The position numbers and the translations under genes were made by a program. A stretch of DNA of 64,000 nt from Vogesella alkaliphila. GTDB lineage: Bacteria; Pseudomonadota; Gammaproteobacteria; Burkholderiales; Chromobacteriaceae. This document shows positions 7,717-17,418 of this stretch, piece after piece. The notes under the pieces are model-generated. The model worked only from the letters and a program-made list of their open reading frames with translations, did not search any database and was not told the origin of the DNA. The stretch spans positions 124,001 to 188,000 of the forward strand of contig NZ_BMYW01000002.1 of the NCBI RefSeq assembly GCF_014652475.1, given 5' to 3'. Position 1 is the stretch's first letter. The number at the start of each line of letters is the position of its first letter.

Positions 7717-8450
7717 CAGAACTTGACGCCCTTGTGCAGCGCGACCACGCCGCCGGTCATGTTGTGGTAGTCGACGCGGCCGAAACCGGCGTCCAGCATC
7801 ATCTGTTTCAGCGTTTCCTGGTCCGGGTGCATGCGGATGGATTCGGCCAGGTACTGGTAGCTGTCGGCGTCGCCGGCCACCAGCTTGCCCATCACCGGCA
7901 GCGCCTTGAAGGAGTAGAAGTCGTAGAACGGCGACAGCGGCTTCCACACCTTGGAGAATTCCAGCACGAACAACTTGCCGCCCGGCTTCAGCACGCGGCA
8001 CATCTCCTTCAGCGCCGCGTCCTTGTGCGTCATGTTGCGCAGGCCGAAGGCCACCGACACCGCGTTGAAGTAGTTGTCCGGGAAGGGCAGCTTCTCGGCG
8101 TCGGCCAGCGACACCGGCAGGATCAGGCCCTCGTCCAGCAGCCGGTCGCGGCCGACGGTCAGCATCGAGCTGTTGATGTCGGTGAGCCACACTTCGCCGC
8201 TCTTGCCGACGCGCTTGGCCCAGCCGCGCGCGAGGTCGCCGGTGCCGCCGGCGATGTCCAGCACCTTATCACCGGCGCGCACGCCGGAGGTGGTCAGCGT
8301 GAAGTGCTTCCACACCCGGTGCAGGCCACCGGACATCAGGTCGTTCATCACGTCGTACTTCTGTGCCACCGAGTGGAACACCTCGGCGACCTTGCCCGCC
8401 TTTTCGCTCTCGTCGACGGTCTTGAAACCAAAGTGCGTCTGCTTGTCCAT
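7716..8450 (-). CDS. ubiE: Demethylmenaquinone/ubiquinone C-methyltransferase UbiE
   Basis: A SAM-dependent C-methyltransferase of ubiquinone (and menaquinone) synthesis. The 244-residue product carries the UbiE signatures [17 protein letters not shown] and the SAM motif [12 protein letters not shown], plus the C-terminal signature [16 protein letters not shown] and a [12 protein letters not shown] end. It begins at [19 protein letters not shown] with a good match to family starts. It lies 3 bases after DUF971 and overlaps the next gene by one base. It is the first ubi gene of the operon. Confidence 0.97.
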   Translation of the reverse strand: MDKQTHFGFKTVDESEKAGKVAEVFHSVAQKYDVMNDLMSGGLHRVWKHFTLTTSGVRAGDKVLDIAGGTGDLARGWAKRVGKSGEVWLTDINSSMLTVGRDRLLDEGLILPVSLADAEKLPFPDNYFNAVSVAFGLRNMTHKDAALKEMCRVLKPGGKLFVLEFSKVWKPLSPFYDFYSFKALPVMGKLVAGDADSYQYLAESIRMHPDQETLKQMMLDAGFGRVDYHNMTGGVVALHKGVKF

Positions 8451-8452
8451 GT

Positions 8453-8824
8453 TTACTCCCTGAGCGCGCCGGCAGCGGCGAGCCGATTCAGATAATCCTG
8501 CCAGTACTGGTCGTGCTTGACGCCCAGCTCGTATAAGTAGGCCCAGCTGTACAGCCCGCTGTCGTGGCCGTCGTCAAAGGTGATCTTCAGCGCGTAGTGG
8601 CCGACCGGCTCCAGCGCGGTGATGGCCACGTGCATCTTGCCGGTCTGCAGCGTTTCGTTGCCGACGCCGTGGCCGCGCACTTCCGCCGACGGCGAGTAGA
8701 CGCGCAGGTACTCGGCCGGCAGCTGGAAGCTGGCGCCGTCGTCGAAGCTGATCTCCAGCTTTTTCGACACGCTGTGCAGCTTGATCTCCACCGGGCGCGC
8801 GCTGTCCGGGCTCAGTCCGCTCAT
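8453..8824 (-). CDS. DUF971 (gamma-butyrobetaine hydroxylase-like N-terminal domain) protein
   Basis: A 123-residue single-domain DUF971 protein. Recognisable parts are the [21 protein letters not shown] start, [19 protein letters not shown] and [28 protein letters not shown]. In eukaryotic gamma-butyrobetaine hydroxylase this domain binds zinc and packs on the catalytic domain. The free-standing bacterial form is often linked to Fe-S or quinone genes, but its function is unproven. It is positioned directly before ubiE and 4 bases after queA, so it is probably co-transcribed. Confidence 0.88.
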   Translation of the reverse strand: MSGLSPDSARPVEIKLHSVSKKLEISFDDGASFQLPAEYLRVYSPSAEVRGHGVGNETLQTGKMHVAITALEPVGHYALKITFDDGHDSGLYSWAYLYELGVKHDQYWQDYLNRLAAAGALRE

Positions 8825-8828
8825 GGTC

Positions 8829-9854
8829 TCACTCCTTGCGGGTCAGCAGCATGGCATCGCCATAGCTGAAGAAACGGTATTCCTGCGCCACCGCGTGGGC
8901 GTAGGCGGCACGCATTTCCTCGTAGCCGGCGAACGCCGACACCAGCATCAGCAGCGTCGACTTGGGCAGGTGGAAATTGGTCAGCAGCCTGTCCACCACG
9001 TTGAAGCGGTAGCCGGGGGTGATGAAGATGTCGGTCTCGCCGCGGCCGGCGCGCAGCACGCCGTCCGGCCGTGCCGCCGACTCCAGTGCGCGCATGCTGG
9101 TGGTGCCCACCGCCAGCACCTTGCGGCCAACCTTGTGTGCGGCGTCGATGGCGTCCACCGTCGCCTGCGGGATGTCATAGATCTCGCTGTGCATCTTGTG
9201 CTCGGCGATGTGCTCCACCCGTACCGGCTGAAAGGTGCCGGCGCCGACGTGCAGCGTCACGCTGGCGAGGATCACGCCCTTGTCGCGCAGCGTCTGCAGC
9301 ATGGCGTCGGTGAAGTGCAGGCCGGCGGTCGGCGCCGCCACCGCGCCCTTCTCCCGCGCGTACACCGTCTGGTAGCGCTCGTCATCGTCGCCGTCGGTAT
9401 CGCGTTCGATATAAGGCGGCAGCGGCAGCTTGCCGGAGGCATCGAGGATGTCGAACACGTTGGCCGCATCCAGGAAGCGCAGCTTGAACAGCTCGCCGGC
9501 GCGCTCGACCATCTCCGCCTGCCAGCGGCCGGCAAACACCAGCCGCGTGCCCGGCTTCGGCGACTTGCTGGCGCGCACGTGCGCCAGCACCTCGTGCTCG
9601 TTCAGCACCCGCTCCACCAGCGCCTCGATCTTGCCGCCGCTGGCCTTTTCGCCGAACAGGCGCGCCTTGATCACGCGGGTATCGTTGAAGACCAGCACGT
9701 CGCCGGCGTCGAGGGCGTCGGCAATGGCGGCAAAGTGATCATCCTGCAACAGCCGTCCGTTGACGCGCAGCAGACGGCTGCCGCCGCGTTCGGCCGGCGG
9801 ATGCTGGGCAATCAGGTGTTCGGGCAGGTGGTAATCGAAATCGGAAACAAGCAT
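8829..9854 (-). CDS. queA: S-adenosylmethionine:tRNA ribosyltransferase-isomerase QueA
   Basis: Converts preQ1-tRNA to epoxyqueuosine-tRNA in queuosine synthesis, using SAM as ribosyl donor. The 341-residue product shows family motifs [39 protein letters not shown] and [19 protein letters not shown]. The start at 9854 ([11 protein letters not shown]) is chosen by homology; an ATG nine bases upstream is possible. It is the first gene of the minus operon leading into ubiEJB and diverges from aroQ. A perfect copy of the dispersed repeat lies within it at 9121. Confidence 0.97.
   Translation of the reverse strand: MLVSDFDYHLPEHLIAQHPPAERGGSRLLRVNGRLLQDDHFAAIADALDAGDVLVFNDTRVIKARLFGEKASGGKIEALVERVLNEHEVLAHVRASKSPKPGTRLVFAGRWQAEMVERAGELFKLRFLDAANVFDILDASGKLPLPPYIERDTDGDDDERYQTVYAREKGAVAAPTAGLHFTDAMLQTLRDKGVILASVTLHVGAGTFQPVRVEHIAEHKMHSEIYDIPQATVDAIDAAHKVGRKVLAVGTTSMRALESAARPDGVLRAGRGETDIFITPGYRFNVVDRLLTNFHLPKSTLLMLVSAFAGYEEMRAAYAHAVAQEYRFFSYGDAMLLTRKE
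9121..9134 (+). repeat. Dispersed 14-bp repeat, perfect copy at 9121
   Basis: TTGCGGCCAACCTT, 14/14, inside queA where on minus it encodes K-V-G-R-K. Confidence 0.9.
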
Positions 9855-9931
9855 GACAGGCATCTTCTGGGAAACCGGCGGATTATACCTTTCGAGCGCG
9901 TTTGCCGCACAGCGTTCCGCCGGTGGCATCA

Positions 9932-9947
9932 CTTGCCCCAGATCAAG
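9932..9947. promoter_or_regulatory. FNR/ANR-like inverted site upstream of queA (weak)
   Basis: CTTGCCCCAGATCAAG resembles the FNR-family consensus TTGAT-N4-ATCAA. The right half is perfect; the left half (TTGCC) has two mismatches. It lies 78 bases upstream of queA in the queA-aroQ divergent gap, where it could connect the ubi operon to oxygen supply. This is inference only. Confidence 0.3.
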
Positions 9948-10132
9948 TCATCGCCGGCGCCAAGGCGGCAAGCTGCCGTGTCGCGGGAACCGGCACTGGG
10001 GTTTTTACTCCAAACCCCCACGATTTTTCGTCACCGCAAAAAGCAAACGCGCGTTTGAAATACTGCAAATACTGGACATCGTGCTGACAATTGCGGCAAA
10101 CTCGCGCCCATATCGAAACCGAGACTGCTACC

Positions 10133-10582
10133 TTGACCCGAAAAATCCTTGTGCTGCACGGCCCCAATCTGAATCTCCTCGGACTGCGCGAGCCACAGCA
10201 CTATGGCCGGGACACACTGGACGACATCAACCGTCGTCTGCAGGAACAGGCCACTGCGGCCGGTATTGAACTGGATTCGCTGCAAAGCAACGCCGAGTCC
10301 GTGCTGATCGACCGCATCCACGCCTGTCTTGGTGACGGCACCGATCTGGTCATCATCAATCCGGCCGCATTCACCCACACCAGCGTCGCCCTGCGCGATG
10401 CGCTGGCCGGTGTCAAGGTACCGTTCATCGAAGTTCACCTGTCGAACGTCCACGCCCGTGAAGCCTTCCGCCACCACTCCTATTTCTCGGATCTGGCGAT
10501 CGGCGTCATTTGCGGTCTGGGCGCCCACGGCTACGAGCTGGCCCTGGCCCACGCGATCAAGCGTCTGGCACAGCCGGCATAA
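10133..10582 (+). CDS. aroQ: 3-dehydroquinate dehydratase, type II
   Basis: Catalyses dehydration of 3-dehydroquinate in the shikimate pathway. The 149-residue length, [21 protein letters not shown] start, [30 protein letters not shown] and HHSYFSD motifs are those of the type II dodecameric enzyme. I chose the TTG at 10133 ([12 protein letters not shown]) because it gives the canonical N-terminus; an in-frame ATG at 10091 would add 14 unsupported residues. It is 28 bases upstream of accB, and the aroQ-accB-accC order is common in proteobacteria. Confidence 0.93.
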   Translation: MTRKILVLHGPNLNLLGLREPQHYGRDTLDDINRRLQEQATAAGIELDSLQSNAESVLIDRIHACLGDGTDLVIINPAAFTHTSVALRDALAGVKVPFIEVHLSNVHAREAFRHHSYFSDLAIGVICGLGAHGYELALAHAIKRLAQPA

Positions 10583-10610
10583 ACACCCGAATACCTAAAG
10601 AAGGAAAACC

Positions 10611-11072
<462 letters not shown>

Positions 11073-11100
11073 GCAGCCTGCCGCACGACATGCTGAACAC

Positions 11101-11135
11101 AGGGCACGCCAGTCTGGTCAGTGCCCTTGTTGTTT
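11101..11135 (+). terminator. Weak hairpin between accB and accC
   Basis: AGGGCAC (11101-11107) pairs with GTGCCCT (11121-11127) around a 13-base loop, followed by TGTTGTTT. It could be a partial terminator that sets the accB:accC ratio or an mRNA-processing signal. The stem is short. Confidence 0.35.
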
Positions 11136-11222
11136 GACGCACCGTTTACGGGAAAACCCCAGCCTGCGCACGGCGCCCGGTCCACATCGCACACCGGCGC
11201 GCGCCCTGCAGTGGAGAAATAC

Positions 11223-12578
11223 ATGTTTGAAAAGATCCTGATTGCAAACCGCGGCGAAATCGCCCTGCGCATCCAGCGCGCCTGCCGCGAAATGGGCATC
11301 AAGACCGTGGTGGTGCACTCCGAGGCCGACCGCGAAGCCAAATACGTGAAGCTGGCCGACGAATCGGTCTGCATCGGCCCGGCCTCCTCCACCCTCAGCT
11401 ACCTGAACGTACCGGCCCTGATCGCCGCCGCCGAAGTCACCGACGCCCAGGCGATACACCCCGGCTACGGTTTCCTGTCGGAAAACGCCGACTTCGCCGA
11501 ACGCGTGGAGCAGTCCGGCTTCGTGTTCATCGGCCCGCGCTCGGAAACCATCCGCCTGATGGGCGACAAGGTGTCCGCCAAGCAGGCGATGATCGAAGCC
11601 GGCGTGCCGACGGTACCCGGTGTCGCCGGCGCGCTGCCGGACGATCCGGCCGAGATCACCAAGATCGCCCGCAAGATCGGCTTCCCGGTAATCATCAAGG
11701 CCTCCGGCGGCGGTGGCGGCCGCGGCATGCGCGTGGTGCACACCGAAGCCGCGCTGATCAACTCGGTGAACATGACCCGTACCGAAGCCGGTGCCGCCTT
11801 CGGCAACCCGACCGTGTACATGGAAAAGTTCCTGGAGCAGCCGCGCCACATCGAGATCCAGGTGCTGTCCGACCAGCACGGCAACGCCGTGCATCTGGGC
11901 GAGCGCGACTGCTCGATGCAGCGCCGCCACCAGAAGATCATCGAAGAAGCGCCGGCACCGGGCATCACCGCCGAGCAGCGCAAGAAGATCGGCGAAGCCT
12001 GCGCCGACGCCTGCCGCCGCATCGGCTACCGCGGCGCCGGCACCTTTGAATTCCTGTACGAGAACGGCGAGTTCTACTTCATCGAGATGAACACCCGCGT
12101 GCAGGTGGAGCATCCGGTCTCCGAGCTGATCACCGGCATCGACATCGTGCAGGAGCAGATCCGCATCGCCGCCGGCCTGCCGCTGCGCTTCAAGCAGAAG
12201 GACATCCACTTCCGCGGCCACGCGATGGAGTGCCGCATCAACGCCGAAGACCCGTTCACCTTCGTGCCGTCGCCGGGCAAGATCGAGAGCTACCATCCGG
12301 CCGGCGGCCCGGGCATCCGTATCGATTCGCACATCTACCAAGGCTATACCGTGCCATCGCACTACGATTCGATGGTGGGTAAACTGATTGCCTACGGCGA
12401 TACCCGCGACCAGGCGATGGCGCGCATGCGCGTCGCGCTGTCGGAAATGGCCATCACCGGCATCAAGACCAATATCCCGCTGCACCAGGAGCTGTTCCTC
12501 GATGCCGCCTTCCAGAAAGGCAGCACCAGCATTCACTACCTGGAAGAACGTCTGGCGCAGTTGAAGAAAGGCAGTTAA
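11223..12578 (+). CDS. accC: Biotin carboxylase subunit of acetyl-CoA carboxylase
   Basis: ATP-dependent carboxylation of AccB-bound biotin. The 451-residue product has the family length and motifs: [17 protein letters not shown] start, ATP-grasp glycine loop [51 protein letters not shown] (split here across the catalytic region), and a biotin carboxylase C-terminal domain. The start at 11223 is supported by a GTGGAGAAATAC leader; upstream codons back to 11121 are not family-like. It is followed closely by prmA. Confidence 0.98.
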   Translation: MFEKILIANRGEIALRIQRACREMGIKTVVVHSEADREAKYVKLADESVCIGPASSTLSYLNVPALIAAAEVTDAQAIHPGYGFLSENADFAERVEQSGFVFIGPRSETIRLMGDKVSAKQAMIEAGVPTVPGVAGALPDDPAEITKIARKIGFPVIIKASGGGGGRGMRVVHTEAALINSVNMTRTEAGAAFGNPTVYMEKFLEQPRHIEIQVLSDQHGNAVHLGERDCSMQRRHQKIIEEAPAPGITAEQRKKIGEACADACRRIGYRGAGTFEFLYENGEFYFIEMNTRVQVEHPVSELITGIDIVQEQIRIAAGLPLRFKQKDIHFRGHAMECRINAEDPFTFVPSPGKIESYHPAGGPGIRIDSHIYQGYTVPSHYDSMVGKLIAYGDTRDQAMARMRVALSEMAITGIKTNIPLHQELFLDAAFQKGSTSIHYLEERLAQLKKGS

Positions 12579-12582
12579 TTCT

Positions 12583-13473
12583 ATGGCATGGCTGCAAGCC
12601 ACCATTCAAGCAGACTCGGCGGTGGCCGAGCGCTTCGCCGACGTGCTAATGGACGTCGGCGCCCTGTCCGCCACCATCGAGGACGCGCTGGCCGGCACCG
12701 CCGAAGAGCAGCCGATTTTCGGCGAACCGGGCGAGCCGGTTGACCAGATGTGGCAACACAGCCTGATCAACTGCCTGTTTGCCGAGGACGCCGACGTCGC
12801 CGCCATGATCGCGCTGGCCGCGCTCAAGTGCGGCCTGCCGCTGCCGCAGTACGAGCTTGGCCGTGTCGAGGAACAGGACTGGGTGCGCCTGACGCAGAGC
12901 CAGTTCGACCCGATCCGCATCTCGTCGCGGCTGTGGATCACCCCGACCTGGCACCAGTCGCCGGACCCGGCGGCGATCAACCTGCAGCTGGACCCGGGCC
13001 TCGCCTTCGGCACCGGCAGCCACCCGACGACCCGTCTGTGCCTGCAATGGCTGGACGAAGAGATCAAGGGCGGCGAAACGGTACTCGACTACGGTTGCGG
13101 CTCCGGCATCCTTGCCATCGCCGCGCTGAAGCTGGGCGCCGGCGCCACCCGCGGCATCGACATCGACGCCCAGGCGGTGCGCGCCAGCATCGACAACGCG
13201 GAGCAGAATGGCGTCAGCGCCGACTTCGGCCTGCCCGACAGCCTGCTGCCGGGCGAGTACGACGTCGTCGTCGCCAACATCCTCGCCAATCCGCTGCGCC
13301 TGCTGGGCGGCCTGCTGGCCGGCCATGTGCGCGCCGGTGGCCGCATCGTGCTGTCCGGCATCCTGCAGGAACAGGTGGAAGAACTGGCGGCCATCTACGG
13401 CCAATGGTTCGACATGGACGCGCCGGTGTTCGACGAAGGCTGGACCCGTCTTTCCGGCGTGAAACGCGGCTGA
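12583..13473 (+). CDS. prmA: Ribosomal protein L11 methyltransferase
   Basis: SAM-dependent trimethylation of lysines and the N-terminus of ribosomal protein L11. The 296-residue length and motifs fit: the N-terminal L11-recognition domain, PGLAFGTGSHPTTRLCL, the SAM loop VLDYGCGSGILAIAALKLGA and VVANILANPL. It begins 4 bases after the accC stop, the usual accBC-prmA neighbourhood. The next gene follows after 4 bases. Confidence 0.96.
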   Translation: MAWLQATIQADSAVAERFADVLMDVGALSATIEDALAGTAEEQPIFGEPGEPVDQMWQHSLINCLFAEDADVAAMIALAALKCGLPLPQYELGRVEEQDWVRLTQSQFDPIRISSRLWITPTWHQSPDPAAINLQLDPGLAFGTGSHPTTRLCLQWLDEEIKGGETVLDYGCGSGILAIAALKLGAGATRGIDIDAQAVRASIDNAEQNGVSADFGLPDSLLPGEYDVVVANILANPLRLLGGLLAGHVRAGGRIVLSGILQEQVEELAAIYGQWFDMDAPVFDEGWTRLSGVKRG

Positions 13474-13477
13474 CGAC

Positions 13478-14671
13478 ATGAGCTACACCACACAGTGCCC
13501 CGCCTGCCAGACCCGCTTCAAGGTCTCCGATGCCCACCTCGCCCTTGCTTCCGGCATGGTGCGCTGCGGACGCTGTAGCCATGTCTTCCACGCACCCAGC
13601 CATTTCGAGCAGGCGCCGGCGATAGTCGAGGCGCCGCCGGTCATCACCACGCAGGCCGGTGCGGCCGCCTCCCGAATCGAAACGGCGCCCGACGACGACT
13701 TCGAGCTGGAGCTGCCGGACTTTCATCCGGAACGGGATGCGGCCAACCTTGCCCCCGCGGCCGAACCGCGCGCGGCAGCGGTAGCCGCGCCCCCCGAGCC
13801 TGAGACGGCACTGGACCTGCCCGACTTCGACCTGTTGCTGGAACCGGAGCAACCGCTGTCGTGGCAGGACCTGGATACCCCACCCCGGCAGGACGACACC
13901 CCGCCCGCCGAGCCGCAGCAGGACATCGCCGCCTTCCAGCGCGCGCTGGCCGAGGCGCTGCAGACACCGGCCAGCCGCGCGAGCGAGCCGGTGGCACTGG
14001 TGGACGAACCGCCAGCCGCCGCTGCGCCGGCACCCAATCGCCAGCAAAGGTTGGCCGCACAGTACGACACAGCCGATAGCGCGGACAGCCCGCTGCCGCC
14101 GATTTCCGCCGCCGACCTGGACGACGACGTCCCCGCACCGGCCGACAGCGACGCGGAGGCAAGCGACACCGCCAGCAGCGGCGACGGCAACTGGCTGCGC
14201 GCCACCGCCTTCGGCCTGCTCGGCGTCATCGGCGTGCTGGTGCTGCTGCTGCAGCTGGCCTTCATCAACCGCACCGCGGTCAGCGCCGAGCTGCCGGAAC
14301 TGCGCCCCGCCTTCGAATCGCTGTGCCAGTCGCTCGGCTGCGAGGTGCCGCTGCCGACCCAGCGCCAGCTGATCCGCACCGAGTGGTCCGAGCTGTCGTT
14401 CGTGCCGCAGCACGAGCATCTGATCCAGCTGGATGCCACGCTGAAGAACCTGGCGCCCTATCCGCAGGCCTTCCCGCTGATGGAGGTGTCGCTGAAGGAC
14501 GGCGAGGATCGCGTGTTGATCCGCAAGACGCTGAAGCCGGAACAGTACCTGTCCGCCGACGACCTCAAGCTGGGGCGCTTCAACGCCAACAGCGAACTGA
14601 AGATCGTCACCCGCATGGAAGTCCGCGACGCCAAGGCGCTGGGCTACAGCCTGCACTTCTACTACCCCTGA
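13478..14671 (+). CDS. Zinc-ribbon and DUF3426 domain membrane protein
   Basis: A 397-residue protein with an N-terminal MJ0042-type zinc ribbon (CPAC at 7-10 and CGRC at 30-33). A long acidic, Pro/Ala-rich low-complexity linker (about 50-230) follows, then one transmembrane helix (about 237-259) and a C-terminal DUF3426 domain. The topology implies a cytoplasmic zinc ribbon and a periplasmic DUF3426 domain. Function is not established in the family. It adjoins prmA, a frequent arrangement in betaproteobacteria. Two copies of the dispersed repeat lie within the linker coding sequence (13737 and 14047), which is the part most tolerant of change. Confidence 0.85.
   Translation: MSYTTQCPACQTRFKVSDAHLALASGMVRCGRCSHVFHAPSHFEQAPAIVEAPPVITTQAGAAASRIETAPDDDFELELPDFHPERDAANLAPAAEPRAAAVAAPPEPETALDLPDFDLLLEPEQPLSWQDLDTPPRQDDTPPAEPQQDIAAFQRALAEALQTPASRASEPVALVDEPPAAAAPAPNRQQRLAAQYDTADSADSPLPPISAADLDDDVPAPADSDAEASDTASSGDGNWLRATAFGLLGVIGVLVLLLQLAFINRTAVSAELPELRPAFESLCQSLGCEVPLPTQRQLIRTEWSELSFVPQHEHLIQLDATLKNLAPYPQAFPLMEVSLKDGEDRVLIRKTLKPEQYLSADDLKLGRFNANSELKIVTRMEVRDAKALGYSLHFYYP
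13737..13750 (+). repeat. Dispersed 14-bp repeat, copy at 13737 (13/14)
   Basis: aTGCGGCCAACCTT in the linker of the DUF3426 gene, encoding D-A-A-N-L. Confidence 0.8.
14047..14060 (-). repeat. Dispersed 14-bp repeat, copy at 14047 (13/14)
   Basis: AAGGTTGGCCGCAc in the linker of the DUF3426 gene, encoding Q-R-L-A-A-Q, a different reading frame from the copy at 13737. Confidence 0.8.
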
Positions 14672-14685
14672 TAGCGCCAGCCGCT

Positions 14686-14731
14686 AAAGCCGGTGCCCGC
14701 AGCCCCCACGCTGCCGGTCGCCGGCTTTTTT
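14686..14731 (+). terminator. Terminator after the accBC-prmA-DUF3426 unit
   Basis: AAAGCCGG (14686-14693) pairs with CCGGCTTT (14721-14728), with a second small CCGG stem in the loop, ending in a run of Ts. Confidence 0.7.
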
Positions 14732-14803
14732 CATAAGCCAGCCGCCCGGCGCTTGCTTTTCGCATGTTCTGTTCCACCATGAAGAAACCACCAGGAGCAG
14801 ACC

Positions 14804-15337
14804 ATGACCCATTCCCATTTCCGCTATGCCGACGACTGGCTGATGGTAGAAGGCCACTTCCCGCAGGCGGGCGAGACCCTGCCCAGCTTCATGCTGGTCG
14901 ACGAACAGCTGCGCGACATGTCGCTGGAACGCTTTCTCGGCCACGACAAGCTGGTGGTGACCCTGTTGTCGCTGGACGCGCCCAAGGCCGGCCTGGCGCT
15001 GCTGCAGGCATTGCGCCGACAACTGGAGCCGTGGCCGCAGCTGCAGCTGATCGTGATCACCGTCGACTCGCCGTTCAGCCTCGCCCGCGCGCGCCAGGCG
15101 CACGGCCTGCCCTATGCGGTGCTGCTCTCCACCCTGCGCGGGCGCGACTTCCACAAGCACTTCGGCGTGCTGATCCGGGACGTGCCGCTGGCCGGCATGA
15201 CCTGCCCGGCGCTGTGGCTGGTGGATGGCGACGACCGCATCGGCTACGCACAGCGGCTGCAGAGCGAAGACGAGGACTTCGACTTCGCCGAGCTGCGGCA
15301 GCAGCTGGTGGCACGCTACGCCACCCTGCCGCGCTAG
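14804..15337 (+). CDS. Thiol-peroxidase-like (Tpx family) protein lacking the catalytic cysteines
   Basis: A 177-residue protein that aligns along its length with atypical 2-Cys peroxiredoxin Tpx: GETLPSFMLVDEQLRDMSLERF at the start, DSPFSLARARQAHGL, LLSTLRGRDFHKHFGVLI and a C-terminal WLVDGDDRIGYAQRL. The peroxidatic cysteine position (E. coli pattern DTxxC) reads DAPKA with Ala near residue 62. The resolving cysteine position reads RAR with Arg near 97. The only cysteine is at about 134. The fold is therefore probably retained while classical peroxidase chemistry cannot occur. It stands alone between two terminators with an AGGAG ribosome-binding site, so it appears expressed rather than decayed. 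Confidence 0.75.
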   Translation: MTHSHFRYADDWLMVEGHFPQAGETLPSFMLVDEQLRDMSLERFLGHDKLVVTLLSLDAPKAGLALLQALRRQLEPWPQLQLIVITVDSPFSLARARQAHGLPYAVLLSTLRGRDFHKHFGVLIRDVPLAGMTCPALWLVDGDDRIGYAQRLQSEDEDFDFAELRQQLVARYATLPR

Positions 15338-15360
15338 GGCATTGCCACCAGTGCGGACGT

Positions 15361-15387
15361 GAAAACCGGCAGCGCCAGGCTGCCGGT
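15361..15387 (-). terminator. Terminator downstream of gpsA
   Basis: ACCGGCAGC/GCTGCCGGT, a 9-bp stem with a 5-base loop, followed on minus by TTTTC. It lies between the convergent Tpx-like gene and gpsA. Confidence 0.65.
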
Positions 15388-15422
15388 CGGGGTGATGCGC
15401 GAAAATGATGCGCGGAAACGCT

Positions 15423-16424
15423 TCAGGCGCCGGGCGCATGGAACTCCGGCTTGGGCGAGCGTCCGAGCAGGCGCTCCACCACGTGCTGCGGCGTGGCCTG
15501 GTGGTACAGCAGCTCGCACACCGCCGCGGTGATCGGCATGTCCACCTGCAGCCGCTCCGCCATCTTCAGCACCTCGCGCGCCGTCGGCACGCCCTCGGCG
15601 ACGTGGCCCAGCTCGGCGAGGATGGTGTCCAGCGACTTGCCCTCCGCCAGCTTGAGGCCGACCTGGCGGTTGCGCGACAGCGCACCGGTGCAGGTCAGCA
15701 GCAGGTCGCCGACGCCGGACAGGCCCATCATGCTCTGCTGGCTGCCACCGAGCGCCACCGCGAGGCGGGTGATTTCGGCGAGGCCGCGGGTGATCAGCGC
15801 CGCGCGCGCGTTCATGCCGAAGCCGAGACCGTCGGCGACGCCGGTGGCGATCGCCATCACGTTTTTCACCGCGCCGCCGACTTCCACCCCCACCAGATCG
15901 TCATTGGCGTAGATGCGCAGCAGCGGGCTGTGCAGCTCGCGCGCGTAGTCGCGGGCAAACGCGTAGTTTTCCGACGCTAGCGTCACCGCCGCCGGCAGCC
16001 CCTGCGCCACCTCGCGGGCAAAGCTCGGGCCGGACAGCACGCCGACGCTCTTGAGATGGGGGAACTCCTCGGCCACCACCTGGTGCGGCAGCAGGCTGGA
16101 GCCGGCCTCGAAGCCCTTGCACGCCCACAGCAGCGGCGCATCCACCTTCAGCCGCGCCAGCTCGCGCAAGGTTGGCCGCAGGCCGGCGATCGGTGTCACC
16201 ACCAGCACCAGGTCGACCCCGAGCACCGCCTCGGACAGGTCGGCGGACAGGTGCAGATCGGCCGGGAACGGGCACTCCGGCAGGTAGCGCCGGTTCTGGC
16301 GCGTGGCCTGCATGTCTATCATCTGCTCGGCGTTGCGGCCCCACAGCGTGACATGATGCTGGCGGCAGAATGCGAAGGCCAGCGCCGTGCCCCAGGCACC
16401 GGCACCAAGTACGGCTATTTTCAT
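15423..16424 (-). CDS. gpsA: Glycerol-3-phosphate dehydrogenase [NAD(P)+]
   Basis: Reduces dihydroxyacetone phosphate to glycerol-3-phosphate for phospholipid synthesis. The 333-residue product has the N-terminal dinucleotide motif [16 protein letters not shown], the SGPSFAREV signature, the catalytic-lysine region [18 protein letters not shown] and the C-terminal [13 protein letters not shown] motif. The start at 16424 is the family start; an upstream ATG at 16445 is not conserved. It lies downstream of the SH3 protein and secB on the same strand, the secB-gpsA neighbourhood common in proteobacteria. A repeat copy lies inside at 16168. Confidence 0.97.
   Translation of the reverse strand: MKIAVLGAGAWGTALAFAFCRQHHVTLWGRNAEQMIDMQATRQNRRYLPECPFPADLHLSADLSEAVLGVDLVLVVTPIAGLRPTLRELARLKVDAPLLWACKGFEAGSSLLPHQVVAEEFPHLKSVGVLSGPSFAREVAQGLPAAVTLASENYAFARDYARELHSPLLRIYANDDLVGVEVGGAVKNVMAIATGVADGLGFGMNARAALITRGLAEITRLAVALGGSQQSMMGLSGVGDLLLTCTGALSRNRQVGLKLAEGKSLDTILAELGHVAEGVPTAREVLKMAERLQVDMPITAAVCELLYHQATPQHVVERLLGRSPKPEFHAPGA
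16168..16181 (-). repeat. Dispersed 14-bp repeat, copy at 16168 (13/14)
   Basis: AAGGTTGGCCGCAg inside gpsA, encoding L-R-P-T-L on minus. Confidence 0.8.
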
Positions 16425-16432
16425 CGTGTTCC

Positions 16433-16876
16433 TTACAGCCCCCACAGGCCGGCGATGCGGGCATAGCCCACGGTATTGTCGCGATGACGTACCTTGACCC
16501 AGCCGCTTTGCGGCGGTTCCAGCAGCTCCAGCGCCAGATCCTTGCCGGCCTGGTACAGCACGGCGGCCGTTTCCGCCGGCGCGGCACGCACCGGCAGCTG
16601 CTCGGCGGTGACCAGCAGCATCTGCCGCGTCGACAGCGCCGCCGCCGGGATCCAGGCGATGCCGCCGGTGGCGTCACGCACCCGCGCCCAGTCCTTCTGC
16701 GTCACCAGCACCTCCACCGGGTAGTAGCGGCTGACCACGAACAGTTTTTTGGCGGCAAGGTTGGGCGCCTCGTACAGCGCGACGCCGGTTTCCTTCACCG
16801 AACGGAATTCCAATGCAAAAACCGTACTGGCCAGCAGGGCCAGTACGGCGGCAAACACAATGCGAGTCGGTTTCAT
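16433..16876 (-). CDS. Exported SH3-domain protein
   Basis: A 147-residue protein with a signal peptide ([21 protein letters not shown], cleavage near residue 22). Two bacterial SH3-like segments follow: one around 25-75 ([32 protein letters not shown]) and one around 88-145 ([27 protein letters not shown] with [14 protein letters not shown]). Such SH3b repeats usually bind peptidoglycan or act as periplasmic scaffolds; no catalytic domain is present. It lies between secB and gpsA with short gaps, so it is likely co-transcribed. Specific function unknown. Confidence 0.8.
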   Translation of the reverse strand: MKPTRIVFAAVLALLASTVFALEFRSVKETGVALYEAPNLAAKKLFVVSRYYPVEVLVTQKDWARVRDATGGIAWIPAAALSTRQMLLVTAEQLPVRAAPAETAAVLYQAGKDLALELLEPPQSGWVKVRHRDNTVGYARIAGLWGL

Positions 16877-16881
16877 CGCGA

Positions 16882-17334
16882 TCAGGCTGTACCGGCTTCG
16901 GCCTGGGCGGCGCGTTGCTGCATGTACAGGGCTTCGAAGTTGATCGGTGCCAGCAGCACCGGCGGGAAGCCGGCGCGGCCAACCAGGCTGGACACGGTTT
17001 CGCGGGCGTACGGGAACAGGATGTTCGGGCAGGCCACGCCGAGGATCGGGTCGATGTCTTCGGCAGGGATGTTCTGGATCTGGAAGATGCCGGCCTGCGC
17101 CACTTCGCACAGGAACATGGTTTTTTCCGGCAGCTTGGCGGTCACGGTCACGGTCAGCGACACTTCGAAGAAGCCGTCTTCCAGCTGGCGGCCTTCGGAA
17201 GCCAGCTGCATGTCGATTTCCGGCTGTTCCTGCTCCAGGAAGATGGCGGGTGCGTTCGGGATTTCCAGCGACAGGTCTTTGACGTAGATTTTTTCGATGG
17301 AGAATACCGGTTGCAGCTCTTGTTGTTCGCTCAT
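16882..17334 (-). CDS. secB: Protein-export chaperone SecB
   Basis: A tetrameric cytosolic chaperone that keeps preproteins unfolded and delivers them to SecA. The 150-residue product has the SecB pattern [40 protein letters not shown] and [36 protein letters not shown]. The start [20 protein letters not shown] at 17334 is preferred; the ORF extends upstream without similarity. It is followed after 5 bases by the SH3 protein and preceded by grxC. Confidence 0.98.
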   Translation of the reverse strand: MSEQQELQPVFSIEKIYVKDLSLEIPNAPAIFLEQEQPEIDMQLASEGRQLEDGFFEVSLTVTVTAKLPEKTMFLCEVAQAGIFQIQNIPAEDIDPILGVACPNILFPYARETVSSLVGRAGFPPVLLAPINFEALYMQQRAAQAEAGTA

Positions 17335-17418
17335 GGTGTTGGATCTCGGTAGCGCCGTCGGGCGCGGGGTTGGAATCAAGTGCGGATCATCGCACGAAAA
17401 TGATGACAGCTGTGCGCG

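Noticed and set aside
10052-10075. Short direct repeat (AAATACTG, twice) upstream of aroQ
   Set aside because: Two 8-base copies 10 bases apart in AT-rich leader DNA; too short to interpret.
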